Source: Acidimicrobiales bacterium
GTDB lineage: Bacteria > Actinomycetota > Acidimicrobiia > Acidimicrobiales > Aldehydirespiratoraceae
Direction of reading: 5' to 3'
Assembly: GCA_029246685.1 (NCBI GenBank)
Contig: JAQWMR010000016.1
Location: 310,001 to 374,000 of the forward strand
DNA length: 64,000 bases
The notes below the pieces were generated by a model. The model worked only from the letters and a program-made list of their open reading frames with translations. It did no database searches and had not been told where the DNA came from. Shown here in pieces: positions 16,355 to 24,309 of the stretch. Position 1 is the stretch's first letter. Every line of letters begins with the position of its first letter. Position numbers and translations under genes: made by a program.

Positions 16355-17227
16355 ATGGCCTCCATCGACGTCTCCACCGGCATGACCCTCGAGTACGACA
16401 TCCGGGGAGAAGGCGAACCGATCCTCTTCGTGATGGGGCTCGCCGGCCAGCTCATCGACTACGAAGAGGAATTCGTCGACCTGTTCGTCGCCGAGGGCCA
16501 CCAGGCCATTCGCTTCGACAACCGTGACGTCGGCCTGTCGACGCAGACCGACTGGGAGCCGCCGAGCCAGAACAGGTCGATCTTCTCGATGCTCGCCCGC
16601 CGCCCGCTGAAGGGCGTCGGCTACACCGTCGAGGACATGGCGGCCGACGCGGCCGCACTGCTCGAGGCGCTCGGCATCGAGTCCGCCCACATCGTCGGCG
16701 TGTCGATGGGCGGCATGATCACCCAGGCGATGGCCATCAATCACCCGTCGAAGGTCAAGAGCATCTGCTCGATCATGAGCAACACGGGCGACCGCAAGAA
16801 CGGCGGCATCGCGTTCTCGCTCATGCGCAAGCTCGGCCGCCGACCCGAGCCCACTCTCGATAACTTCGTGGACCTCTCGGTGACCACATTCGAGGCGATC
16901 AGCGGCGAGCATTTCGACGACGAGACGCACCGCAAGCAGGCACACGAGGGGATGACACGAAGCTTCACGCCCGAAGGCGTCGCCCGTCAGACCGCGGCGA
17001 TCGGCGGCAGCCCGAACCGCACGAAGCGGCTCCGCAACGTCACTGTGCCGGCACTCGTCATCCATGGCCTGCAGGACCCGCTGGTGAAGCCGACCGGTGG
17101 CATCGCGACCGCCCAGGCCATTCCCGGATCCCGGCTGCTCATGTTCGGCGACATGGGCCACGACCTGCCTCGCCCCCGCTGGCACGAGATCCGCGACGCG
17201 ATTCTCCAGAACATCGGTCGCGTGTAG
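16355..17227 (+). CDS. Alpha/beta hydrolase
   Basis: The 290-residue cytoplasmic hydrolase has the nucleophile elbow GVSMGGM (Ser about 116), an oxyanion segment FVMGLAGQ and a late VIHGLQDPLVKP (acid). A final GDMGHDLP carries the catalytic His. It is close to the actinobacterial carboxylesterase/aclacinomycin-methylesterase-like group. The ATG at 16355 follows a GTG at 16352; either could start. It is the last gene of the run with acetoacetyl-CoA synthetase, so an ester or thioester related to C4 or lipid metabolism is a reasonable guess, but the substrate is not visible. Confidence 0.85.
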   Translation: MASIDVSTGMTLEYDIRGEGEPILFVMGLAGQLIDYEEEFVDLFVAEGHQAIRFDNRDVGLSTQTDWEPPSQNRSIFSMLARRPLKGVGYTVEDMAADAAALLEALGIESAHIVGVSMGGMITQAMAINHPSKVKSICSIMSNTGDRKNGGIAFSLMRKLGRRPEPTLDNFVDLSVTTFEAISGEHFDDETHRKQAHEGMTRSFTPEGVARQTAAIGGSPNRTKRLRNVTVPALVIHGLQDPLVKPTGGIATAQAIPGSRLLMFGDMGHDLPRPRWHEIRDAILQNIGRV

Positions 17228-17252
17228 CCGCTGGGCACCCCAAGACGCGCGT

Positions 17253-17268
17253 GTTACCCGCTGGTAAC
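17253..17268. promoter_or_regulatory. Perfect palindrome GTTACC-N4-GGTAAC
   Basis: The two 6-bp arms surround CGCT and end 21 bp before the GTG start of the lipase-like lipoprotein. The TTACC/GGTAA symmetry and size are typical of TetR-family operators. Its position in the short gap after the hydrolase gene suggests control of the lipoprotein gene. Confidence 0.5.
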
Positions 17269-17289
17269 CAAAGCGCGACCAGGGGCGCC

Positions 17290-18168
17290 GTGCGGCGATC
17301 GAAGCGACTTCTACGGCTGGCAGCGGCTCTTCTCGGCGTCTCCCTGATCGCGGCCGCGTGCGACCCGAACCCCGCGACCGAGGAGGCGTACGAGCTCGGC
17401 AGCAACGGTGGTGACCCCGTCATCATCGTCGCGGGCACATTCAGCCCGGCCATCGCGAACGAGGCGTTTCTCGGCAATGCCATCGAGGCGACCGGCCACA
17501 CCCACTGCGTCTTCGAGCTGAAGGGCGACGACAACCTCGGGAACCTTCCCGGCACGCAGCCGATCGAACTGTCCGCGGGCGCGCTCGCGCTGTTCGTCGA
17601 GGACGTCCTGGTGTGGTCCGGCGAGACCCAGGCGGACCTGGTGGGGCACTCACAGGGCGCCCTCGCGGCGCGGTACTACATCAAGAACTTCGGGGGAGCG
17701 GCCAAGGTCGACACGTTTGTCTCACTCGCCGGGCCGAACGAGGGCACCGACGTCATCGGGCTCATCACCTTCCTGACCGGCCCACTCCTCGCGCCGTTCG
17801 GTGTCGGCTGTGAGACGATCTGGCCCTGCGTCCAGATGGAGGAGGGATCGACGTTCCTCACGGACCTCAACGCCGGTGACATGACGCCGGGTCCAGTCGA
17901 CTACTACGCGTTCTACACCGACAACGACGAGCTCGTTTGGTACTGGGGATCCGGACCGTTCGGCATCCCGGTCGTGAAGTTCGACAACGCCGAACTCGGT
18001 CCCAGGGCCACCAACGTGCAAGTGGATGACATGTGCCCGTTCCGCGTCGTGGGACACGTCGGCATGATCATCGATCCCGTCCCGATCCACATGACGCTCG
18101 ACGCACTGGCCGACCGCCCGATCGACGTCCCGTTCCTGACCTGCCTGCTGCCGCCCGTGGTGATCTAG
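17290..18168 (+). CDS. Secreted lipase-like lipoprotein (alpha/beta hydrolase)
   Basis: The 292-residue protein starts VRRSKRLLRLAAALLGVSL with a lipobox-like IAAAC near residue 24, so it is probably a membrane-anchored lipoprotein. The nucleophile elbow GHSQGA (Ser about 120) and the SLAGPNEGTD segment resemble class 2 (EstA/LipA-like) triacylglycerol lipases. An early DPVIIVAGT strand precedes the oxyanion region, and a late VVGHVGMI holds the likely His. I chose the GTG at 17290 because the signal peptide begins there and a palindrome occupies the DNA upstream. It probably hydrolyses extracellular lipids or esters. Confidence 0.82.
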   Translation: MRRSKRLLRLAAALLGVSLIAAACDPNPATEEAYELGSNGGDPVIIVAGTFSPAIANEAFLGNAIEATGHTHCVFELKGDDNLGNLPGTQPIELSAGALALFVEDVLVWSGETQADLVGHSQGALAARYYIKNFGGAAKVDTFVSLAGPNEGTDVIGLITFLTGPLLAPFGVGCETIWPCVQMEEGSTFLTDLNAGDMTPGPVDYYAFYTDNDELVWYWGSGPFGIPVVKFDNAELGPRATNVQVDDMCPFRVVGHVGMIIDPVPIHMTLDALADRPIDVPFLTCLLPPVVI

Positions 18169-18169
18169 C

Positions 18170-18298
18170 TCAACCGAGGTGCTCCACGAGCCAGTCGTGG
18201 ACGTCGGAGTATTCAGCGAGGCGAGCCGTGCGCCAGTCGGCGAACGCCCCTGATGAGACCGACTTCGGCGTGGGAACCGGCGAGCGCACCTGGAACAT
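18170..18298 (-). CDS. Possible 42-residue small protein or remnant
   Basis: A short frame from ATG 18298 to TGA 18170 encodes a product ending in a coherent helical stretch (FADWRTARLAEYSDVHDWLV). The codon usage of the last 25 codons looks coding, the first part less so. It lies between the lipoprotein stop and the DUF2461-like gene on the same strand as the latter. It may be the C-terminal remnant of a lost gene. I do not recognise it. Confidence 0.3.
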   Translation of the reverse strand: MFQVRSPVPTPKSVSSGAFADWRTARLAEYSDVHDWLVEHLG

Positions 18299-18307
18299 TT
18301 TGTGACG

Positions 18308-18838
18308 CTACAGGTCGCCGCGGGGATGGTCATCGGGCCACGGCTTCGGGACCTTCTTGAGTGCCTGGCCGGCGACATCGAGGTCATACGCCTTCGCCAG
18401 CTTGTCGATCGCCTTCTGGAGCGGCGCGCCCGAGTCCTCCCCAACCGCTGTCCACCACGCGTCGACGTCGGCGATCACCATTCCTGACGCGAACCCGACG
18501 GTCGACTGAGACAGACGGATGTTGAGCGTGGGCGCCATCTTCTTGTTGTCGCCCTGCCACCACTTCATCAAGAGGTGATCCTTGTAGGGCGAGGCGTCCG
18601 GGTTGAACCGCAGATCGTTGTTGATCGGCGAGATCGACCCGTTGGTCTTGGGCTGGCCGACGAGCAGCGGCGAGCCCGCTTCCTGCAGCCGGTCGGTCAT
18701 CGCATCGACGAAGTCCTTCGCGGGTTGGGCGACCTCGGCGTCGTGCTGCTTCTTGTTGGCCTGGAACCAGTCGCAGTCCTTGCTCCCGAGGGTGGTGAGG
18801 AAGGCAAGACCGCTCTGGGGGAATACGGTGAAGGTCAT
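18308..18838 (-). CDS. DUF2461-like (TIGR02453) protein
   Basis: The 176-residue product matches the pattern of the DUF2461/TIGR02453 family: an N-terminal GLAFLTTLGSKDCDWFQANK segment, a central NNDLRFNPDASPYKDHL segment and a C-terminal tail. The family's molecular role is not established. The ATG at 18838 is chosen because the frame upstream overlaps the divergent phosphotransferase start (18861), leaving a 22-bp shared promoter zone. Confidence 0.78.
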   Translation of the reverse strand: MTFTVFPQSGLAFLTTLGSKDCDWFQANKKQHDAEVAQPAKDFVDAMTDRLQEAGSPLLVGQPKTNGSISPINNDLRFNPDASPYKDHLLMKWWQGDNKKMAPTLNIRLSQSTVGFASGMVIADVDAWWTAVGEDSGAPLQKAIDKLAKAYDLDVAGQALKKVPKPWPDDHPRGDL

Positions 18839-18860
18839 GACGGGATCGTAGAGTGCCGCC

Positions 18861-19937
18861 ATGGTTGCGTCAGAGGGAACAGTTACGCCGACGATCATCG
18901 ATGATCCGGCCAACATCACCGGTCATTGGCTCCAGAGGATCCTCGAAGCGAACGGCCACGACGTCGAGATCACCTCCATCAGCCGGGAGGCCGTCGGCAC
19001 CGGCCAGATGGCGCACAACGAGCGCTACAAGATCCTCTACGCGGGCGATACCGACGGGCCCGCTTCGGTCGTGATCAAGTTCCCGTCACCCAGCGAGGAG
19101 AGCCGTGCTGCTGGCGCCTCCGGCGGATATCGCAACGAGGTGAACTTCTACCTAGAGCTGGCGCCCGACCTCGACGTAGTCGTGCCGGACTGCCTCTATG
19201 GCGCCGTCACCGAGGACTCCTCGGCGTTCACACTCATCCTGGAGGACCTCGCGCCGGCGCGGCAGGGAGACCAGATCGCCGGTGGGACGGACGACCAGAT
19301 TCTCATCGCGGCCGAGAACCTGGCGGGGCTGCACGCCCCCCGCTGGGGAGATCCGACGCTGGGCGACATCGAGTGGCTGCAAGCCAGCGGCGGGGATGCG
19401 ATCGCCTATGTGGAGCTGTTCACGCCGATGTTCATCGAGCGCTACGACGCCCGGCTCTCCGATGACGCCAAGCGTGTCTTCACGGAGTTCGGGGCGAAGG
19501 TCGGGAACTGGATCGACCGCGAGCCCTCCGTCCACACACTCGTCCATGGCGACTACCGCCTCGACAATCTCATGTTCGCTTCGGCCTACGGCGGAGCGCC
19601 GGTGAGCGCGGTCGACTGGCAGACCGTTGGCGTGGCGGCGGGCGGGCGTGACCTCGGGTACCTGCTCGGCAACAGCGCGGACGCTGACGACCGTCGGCGC
19701 CATGAGCCCGAAGCGCTCGACCGCTACCGCGCGGCCATGACTGCGGCCGGCGTCGACCTCAGCGCCGACGACGTGATGGCGCAGTACCGCCATGGCACGT
19801 TTCAGGGCCCCTTCATCACCATGCTCGGGTCGATCGCAGTCGGACAGACCGATCGGGGCGACGACATGTTCATGGCGATGGCCGAGCGCTCGGCTGCCCA
19901 GATCGTCGATCTCGAAGCCCTGGACGTCATCAGCTGA
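18861..19937 (+). CDS. Phosphotransferase (aminoglycoside/ecdysteroid kinase-like fold)
   Basis: The 358-residue protein has the APH/choline-kinase fold. The catalytic loop HGDYRLDNLMF is at about 228-238, and the metal-binding aspartate is in SAVDWQTVGV (about 248-257). An N-terminal nucleotide-binding lysine is likely in VVIKFPSP. It is close to actinobacterial proteins annotated as phosphotransferases or ecdysteroid-kinase-like enzymes, often found with acyl-CoA dehydrogenases. The small-molecule acceptor is unknown and there is no reason to call it a resistance gene. Its end overlaps the convergent permease gene by 8 nt. Confidence 0.82.
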   Translation: MVASEGTVTPTIIDDPANITGHWLQRILEANGHDVEITSISREAVGTGQMAHNERYKILYAGDTDGPASVVIKFPSPSEESRAAGASGGYRNEVNFYLELAPDLDVVVPDCLYGAVTEDSSAFTLILEDLAPARQGDQIAGGTDDQILIAAENLAGLHAPRWGDPTLGDIEWLQASGGDAIAYVELFTPMFIERYDARLSDDAKRVFTEFGAKVGNWIDREPSVHTLVHGDYRLDNLMFASAYGGAPVSAVDWQTVGVAAGGRDLGYLLGNSADADDRRRHEPEALDRYRAAMTAAGVDLSADDVMAQYRHGTFQGPFITMLGSIAVGQTDRGDDMFMAMAERSAAQIVDLEALDVIS

Positions 19938-20829
19938 CCGAATGACGATCGGCACTCGAGACCGAACTTCGAGCCTCTCGGAGCAGGTCGGCGATGAACA
20001 CGCCGAGCGCCGACCAGATGATCACGTACCCGACGACCTGACCGCCGCTCCAGGATTCGTCGTAGACGGCGACCCCGAGGATGAACTGGAGTGTCGGCGC
20101 GATGAACTGCAACATCCCCACGAGCCAGAGCTCGATCCGCCGTGCTGCGGTCGCGAAGAGCAGCAGCGGCGCCGCGGTCATCACGCCGGCTCCGAGCAGC
20201 CACACGTCGCGGGCCGGGACCGAGACCCCGACGACGCCGTCGCCCGCGGCGGCACGAAACGCCAGAGCCGCGAGGGCAATGGGCACGAGGACGAACATCT
20301 CGAGCGTCAGACCGTCGAGCGAGCCGGCCGGCGACGTCTTGCGGATCAGGCCATAGAGACCGAAGGTGGCCGCGAGCGAGAGCGAGACCCAGGGCAGGGT
20401 CCCTACGTCGAACGCCAGGACGATCACACCAACGGTCGCGATCGCCACCGACACCAGCGGGCCCACTCGGAGCCGCTCACGTAGCACGACGATCCCGAGA
20501 ACGACGCTGACGAGCGGATTGATGAAATACCCGAGGCTCGATTCGAGCACTCGTTCGTCGTTGACGGCCCAGACGAAGATCAACCAGTTCGTGCCCAGGG
20601 TCAGCGCCGTGAGGACGAACATCGCCGCGGAACGCAGATCGGTGATGTGCGAGCGCAACCGCCCGAAGCTCCGGCCGAAGAGGTGCAGCGCCAGAAGAAG
20701 GAGCACCGTCGAAACGGTGCGGGCGAGGACGACGTCGATCGACGCGACATCATCCACGAGACGCCAGTAGATCGGCGACAACCCCCACAGCACATACGCC
20801 GACAGCCCGATCAGCACGCCCCGGTTCAT
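19930..20829 (-). CDS. RarD-type EamA permease
   Basis: The 299-residue membrane protein has about ten hydrophobic helices in the two-EamA-repeat layout. The blocks YVLWGLSPIYWR, TNWLIFVWAVN and ESSLGYFINPL are characteristic of RarD. RarD proteins are DMT-superfamily transporters of uncertain substrate, named from chloramphenicol-sensitive mutants. It lies upstream of nothing obvious on its strand except the FlaR-like gene 9 nt before it, so the two may be cotranscribed. Confidence 0.9.
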   Translation of the reverse strand: MNRGVLIGLSAYVLWGLSPIYWRLVDDVASIDVVLARTVSTVLLLLALHLFGRSFGRLRSHITDLRSAAMFVLTALTLGTNWLIFVWAVNDERVLESSLGYFINPLVSVVLGIVVLRERLRVGPLVSVAIATVGVIVLAFDVGTLPWVSLSLAATFGLYGLIRKTSPAGSLDGLTLEMFVLVPIALAALAFRAAAGDGVVGVSVPARDVWLLGAGVMTAAPLLLFATAARRIELWLVGMLQFIAPTLQFILGVAVYDESWSGGQVVGYVIIWSALGVFIADLLREARSSVSSADRHSVS

Positions 20830-20838
20830 GCGCGCACG

Positions 20839-21393
20839 CTACCGGTCGGCGGGAGGAAGCCCCTCGACAAATTCGGCTACGTCGGCCGGCCTGGTGAAGT
20901 GGTGCACATCGAGGTGAGACCACGCTTCGCTCGCGATGTGCTGCGGCGTCTCCCGCCGATACTTCGGGTGGTACACCCAGGTCCAGCGAATGACGTTTCG
21001 CGCGGGGTCCCAACGCCAGAAGTTGTTGATCGGCTCGCGGATCCCGTTGCCGAACAGCTCCTCACGACGAACGAATCGGCGGATGGTCCGCTTCGCCACC
21101 CGCCATGTCGTCCGCACCCGGCCCTGGTCGAGGAACACCAGCGTGTCGGCCCGCTCGATGTGCAGGTTCTTCGACTTCGTGACGTAGTTGCCGCACGTCA
21201 CCCAGCCTTGAGGGGCAGCGTCCATTCGAGCGACGAGACCCGCCCGAAACTCCTCGTCCGTTGCCGAGCCGAGGTGGGTCACGTGGAAGAGACTGTCGAG
21301 CTCGATGTGGACAAGGCCGAGCCGCTCCGCGAGGAGCGCGGCGAGCGTGGTCTTGCCGTTCCCCGGCCCTCCCATCACCATGATCCGCTGCAC
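20839..21393 (-). CDS. FlaR-like P-loop kinase (adenylate-kinase-like)
   Basis: The 184-residue protein has a Walker A motif at GGPGNGKTT (residues 8-16), a following ELDSLFH segment and an R-rich lid region. It matches the small AAA/adenylate-kinase-like proteins often labelled DNA topology modulation protein FlaR. The biochemical activity of the group is unclear; nucleotide or small-molecule kinase is likely. Its start is 23 bp from a perfect 10-bp inverted repeat that also precedes the divergent oxidoreductase operon. Confidence 0.75.
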   Translation of the reverse strand: MQRIMVMGGPGNGKTTLAALLAERLGLVHIELDSLFHVTHLGSATDEEFRAGLVARMDAAPQGWVTCGNYVTKSKNLHIERADTLVFLDQGRVRTTWRVAKRTIRRFVRREELFGNGIREPINNFWRWDPARNVIRWTWVYHPKYRRETPQHIASEAWSHLDVHHFTRPADVAEFVEGLPPADR

Positions 21394-21415
21394 TCATTCG
21401 AGCCTAGATCACACC

Positions 21416-21442
21416 GAGTCAGTTCTTTTGTTGAACTGACTC
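21416..21442. promoter_or_regulatory. Perfect 10-bp inverted repeat, probable HxlR operator
   Basis: GAGTCAGTTC (21416-21425) and GAACTGACTC (21433-21442) form a perfect inverted repeat around a 7-nt spacer. It sits in the 96-bp divergent region between the FlaR-like gene and the molybdopterin oxidoreductase, whose operon ends in an HxlR-family regulator gene. HxlR proteins bind such dyads as dimers, so this is the likely site of autogenous control. Confidence 0.65.
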
Positions 21443-21489
21443 CACGACGCAACTAGACCGGAGGCACGAGCGAGCACGAGGAGCCCCCA

Positions 21490-23760
21490 ATGACCGACAC
21501 GGCAGCAACGGATTCGACCGAGCCGATCTGGCATCAGACGGCCTGCAACCTGTGCAGCATCAACTGCGGTGTCGAGATCAAGCTGGCCGACGACGGGCGC
21601 ACATTCGCCCGTGTGCGCGGCGACAAGGCCAACCCGGCCAGCCTCGGTTACACGTGCGAGAAGGCACTCCGCCTCGACCATTACCAGAACGGTCCGCACC
21701 GCCTCACCAGCCCGATGCGGCGTACCGCGGACGGCAGCTACGAGGAGATCGACTGGGACACGGCGATCCGTGAGGTCGCGGCCGGGCTCGCCAAGGTCCG
21801 GGACGAGCACGGCGGCGAGACGATCTTCTATTACGGCGGAGGCGGTCAGGGGAACCACCTCCCCGGCGGCTACTCGGGCGGCACCCGCAAAGCGCTCGGT
21901 ATGAAGTACTCCTCCAACGCGCTCGCCCAGGAGAAGACGGGCGAGTTCTGGGTCGACGGTCAGCTCTTCGGCGCGATGTCGTGCCACACAACGCCCGACA
22001 TGGAGCACACGGCCTGCGCAGTCTTCCTCGGCAAGAACCCCTGGCATTCCCACGGCATCCCGCGGGCTCGCACGGTGATCAAGGAGATCGCGAACGATCC
22101 GGATCGCACGCTCATCATCATCGACCCCCGCGTCACCGAGTCCGCCGAACTCGCCGACATCCACCTGCAGGTCCGCCCCGGCGGCGACGCCTGGCTGCTC
22201 GGCGCGATGCTCACGATCCTTCTCACCGAGGACCTCGCTGATCGCGGCTACCTCGCCGAGCGGGCGAACCGTCTCGACGACCTCGAGGCGCTCCTCGCAG
22301 ACGTCGACCTCGACGAGTGGGCCGACAAGGCTGGCATCCCCCTCGACGAGATCCGCACTGCCACCCGAACCATCGCCGAAGCCGAGAGCTGCGCGATCTT
22401 CGAGGACCTCGGCATCCAGATGGCCCCGCACTCCACGCTCAACTCGTGGCTCGAGAAGCTGATCTTCATCATCACCGGCAACTTCGGGGTGAAGGGCGGC
22501 ATGAACCTCCACACCGCGTTCGGCAAGCTCGCCGGCGGCGGTGGTGGCGGCACCCGCCTGACCCCGGTCGGCGAACACCGCATCCTCAGTGGCCTCATGC
22601 CGTGCAACGGCATCCCCGACGAGATCCTCACGACCCACCCGGATCGGCTCCGGGCCGCGTTCGTTGAGTCGTCCAACCCGGTTCACTCCCTCGCCGACTC
22701 ACCCCGCTGGCGTGAAGCGTTCGAGGCACTGGAGTTCTCCGTGGTCGTCGATGTCGCGATGACGGAAACCGGGCTGTGCGCCGACTACGTGCTCCCCGCC
22801 AGCTCCCAGTACGAGAAGGCCGAAGCGACGTTCTTCACACTGGAGTTCCCCGAAAACTACTTCCACCTGCGTCCACCACTGGTTGCCCCGCTGGAGGGCA
22901 CGCTCCCCGAGCCGGAGATTCATCGCCGGCTGTGCCGCGAGCTGGGCGCCTACTCGGACGACGACCTCGCCCCGCTCCACGAAGCCGCCGCGGAAGGGCT
23001 CGACGCCTACGCCGCTGCCTTCTTCGATGTGATCGGCGCCAACCCGGACCTCGGCAAGTTCCTCCCGAGCGTGCTCTACGAAACGCTGGGGCCGGTCATG
23101 CCGGAGGGCATGGAATCCGCGGCCGCCGTGTGGGGCCTGGCGCAGACGTTCGTGGCCGGCAACGCCGAGTCCGCCGCCCGGGCCGGGTACACCGACGGCA
23201 ACCAGTTGTTCGACGCGATCATCACCTCACCGAGCGGTGTGGCGTTCTCGTCTGATCCCTACGACGTCACTTGGGAGCGCATGCGCTACGAGGACAAGAA
23301 GATCAACCTCGTCGTCGACGAGTTGGTCGACGAGTTCCGCACCCTCGCCGACGAGGACTCCCGGGTGAAGGACGACCAGTTCCCGTTCATCCTCGCCGCC
23401 GGCGAGCGCCGCTCGTCCACCGCCAACACCGCGATGCGCGACCCGGAGTGGCGCCGCAAGCACCCGACCACCGGGTTGCGCCTCTGCACCGAGGACGCTG
23501 AGGCGCTCGGGGTCGAGGACGGCGCCAAGATCCGGATCGTCACCAAGCGGGGTGAGACGGTGAGCAACGTCGAGATCTCCGACTCCATGCGGCCCGGCCA
23601 CATCTCGCTGCCGAACGGGCAGGGCCTCTCCTACCCGGACGCGGATCCCGAGATCGATCTCGGCGTGAGCCCCAACGAGCTCACCTCCATCGAGGACCGG
23701 GACTGGTTTGCCGGGACGCCTCACCACAAGCACGTCCGCGCCCGTCTCGAGCGGGTCTAG
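21490..23760 (+). CDS. Molybdopterin-dependent oxidoreductase (DMSO-reductase superfamily, FDH-like)
   Basis: The 756-residue cytoplasmic protein has an N-terminal [4Fe-4S] cluster motif with C19, C22, C26 and C56, and the usual Lys two residues later (K58). Bis-molybdopterin-guanine-dinucleotide binding blocks follow (FLGKNPWHSHG, IIIDPRVTE, NFGVKGGMN) and a C-terminal MopB-CT barrel (ILAAGERRSST, LPNGQGLSYP). There is no export signal. At the position aligned by eye with the Mo ligand of formate dehydrogenase (Sec/Cys), the sequence reads SSNALAQEKTGEF, with no Cys, Sec or Ser directly at the slot. The substrate is therefore uncertain. It forms an operon with the HxlR gene 12 nt downstream. 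Confidence 0.88.
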   Translation: MTDTAATDSTEPIWHQTACNLCSINCGVEIKLADDGRTFARVRGDKANPASLGYTCEKALRLDHYQNGPHRLTSPMRRTADGSYEEIDWDTAIREVAAGLAKVRDEHGGETIFYYGGGGQGNHLPGGYSGGTRKALGMKYSSNALAQEKTGEFWVDGQLFGAMSCHTTPDMEHTACAVFLGKNPWHSHGIPRARTVIKEIANDPDRTLIIIDPRVTESAELADIHLQVRPGGDAWLLGAMLTILLTEDLADRGYLAERANRLDDLEALLADVDLDEWADKAGIPLDEIRTATRTIAEAESCAIFEDLGIQMAPHSTLNSWLEKLIFIITGNFGVKGGMNLHTAFGKLAGGGGGGTRLTPVGEHRILSGLMPCNGIPDEILTTHPDRLRAAFVESSNPVHSLADSPRWREAFEALEFSVVVDVAMTETGLCADYVLPASSQYEKAEATFFTLEFPENYFHLRPPLVAPLEGTLPEPEIHRRLCRELGAYSDDDLAPLHEAAAEGLDAYAAAFFDVIGANPDLGKFLPSVLYETLGPVMPEGMESAAAVWGLAQTFVAGNAESAARAGYTDGNQLFDAIITSPSGVAFSSDPYDVTWERMRYEDKKINLVVDELVDEFRTLADEDSRVKDDQFPFILAAGERRSSTANTAMRDPEWRRKHPTTGLRLCTEDAEALGVEDGAKIRIVTKRGETVSNVEISDSMRPGHISLPNGQGLSYPDADPEIDLGVSPNELTSIEDRDWFAGTPHHKHVRARLERV

Positions 23761-23772
23761 GGGTCGGCAGCA

Positions 23773-24231
23773 ATGAGACGAACCCGATTCGACGACGCGG
23801 AGTGCCCGATCGCTCGGGTCACCGATCTGTTCGGTGAATGGTGGACGCCGCTCGTCCTTCGCGACGCCATGTACGGCATCACGAAGTTCGAGGACTTCCA
23901 ACACGAACTCGGCGTGAGCCGAGCGATCCTCACCGCGCGGCTCAGTCGGCTGGTGGACGAGGGCTACATGGACAAGGTGCCGTACCAAGACCGACCGGTT
24001 CGCCACGAGTACGTGCTGACCGACAAGGGGCGCGCCATGTGGGACGTCCTCGCGGTGATGTGGCGCTTCGGCGAGGAGCACCTCTGGGAGGACGGCGAAC
24101 AGCCGCTCGTCGAGCTGGCGTTCCGCGACACCAAGGAACGCGTGCGCCCCGTCGTCGTCGACGAAGCCACCGGTCGCCCCGTCGACCTCGCCGCCATCCG
24201 CATCCGCTCGCGGACCCGCACCCGCCGCTAA
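23773..24231 (+). CDS. HxlR-family winged-helix transcriptional regulator
   Basis: The 152-residue protein has the HxlR pattern: a single N-terminal Cys (AECPIARV), DLFGEWWTPLVLRDAMYG, a recognition helix in GVSRAILTARLSRLVDEGY and a wing YVLTDKGRAM. Such regulators often sense redox or electrophiles through the N-terminal Cys. It follows the molybdenum enzyme gene by 12 nt, and a perfect dyad precedes the operon, so it probably represses its own operon. Its stop codon TAA (24229-24231) is the first part of a dispersed repeat. Confidence 0.9.
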   Translation: MRRTRFDDAECPIARVTDLFGEWWTPLVLRDAMYGITKFEDFQHELGVSRAILTARLSRLVDEGYMDKVPYQDRPVRHEYVLTDKGRAMWDVLAVMWRFGEEHLWEDGEQPLVELAFRDTKERVRPVVVDEATGRPVDLAAIRIRSRTRTRR

Positions 24232-24268
24232 CCCCCGCTACATCTGGTGTCAGACACCCGCTACATCT
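24227..24268. repeat. Dispersed stop-codon-overlapping repeat, copy 2
   Basis: This copy starts GCTAAC, where TAA is the HxlR stop codon. A perfect palindrome GGTGTC-A-GACACC (24246-24258) follows, flanked on each side by the direct repeat CGCTACATCT. It is the most regular of the three copies. The element may be a terminator or REP-like sequence; a short hairpin could form but no U-run follows. Confidence 0.75.
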
Positions 24269-24309
24269 CGGCGCGGGAACCGATTGAGCGCGCGGTTCGT
24301 CTGAGCCAC

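Noticed and set aside
15539..17185. A 548-codon open frame on the minus strand
   Set aside because: It lies opposite acetoacetyl-CoA synthetase and an alpha/beta hydrolase, both with full motif sets, and shows only low-complexity RHD-rich sequence.
13426..17227. Metabolic gene cluster for one pathway (nucleoside hydrolase, acetoacetyl-CoA synthetase, hydrolase)
   Set aside because: The genes are tightly spaced, but no common substrate links a nucleoside hydrolase with acetoacetate use. Cotranscription alone is not evidence for a pathway.
18861..19937. Aminoglycoside resistance gene
   Set aside because: The fold is APH-like, but the sequence belongs to a broad actinobacterial phosphotransferase group with unknown small-molecule substrates.
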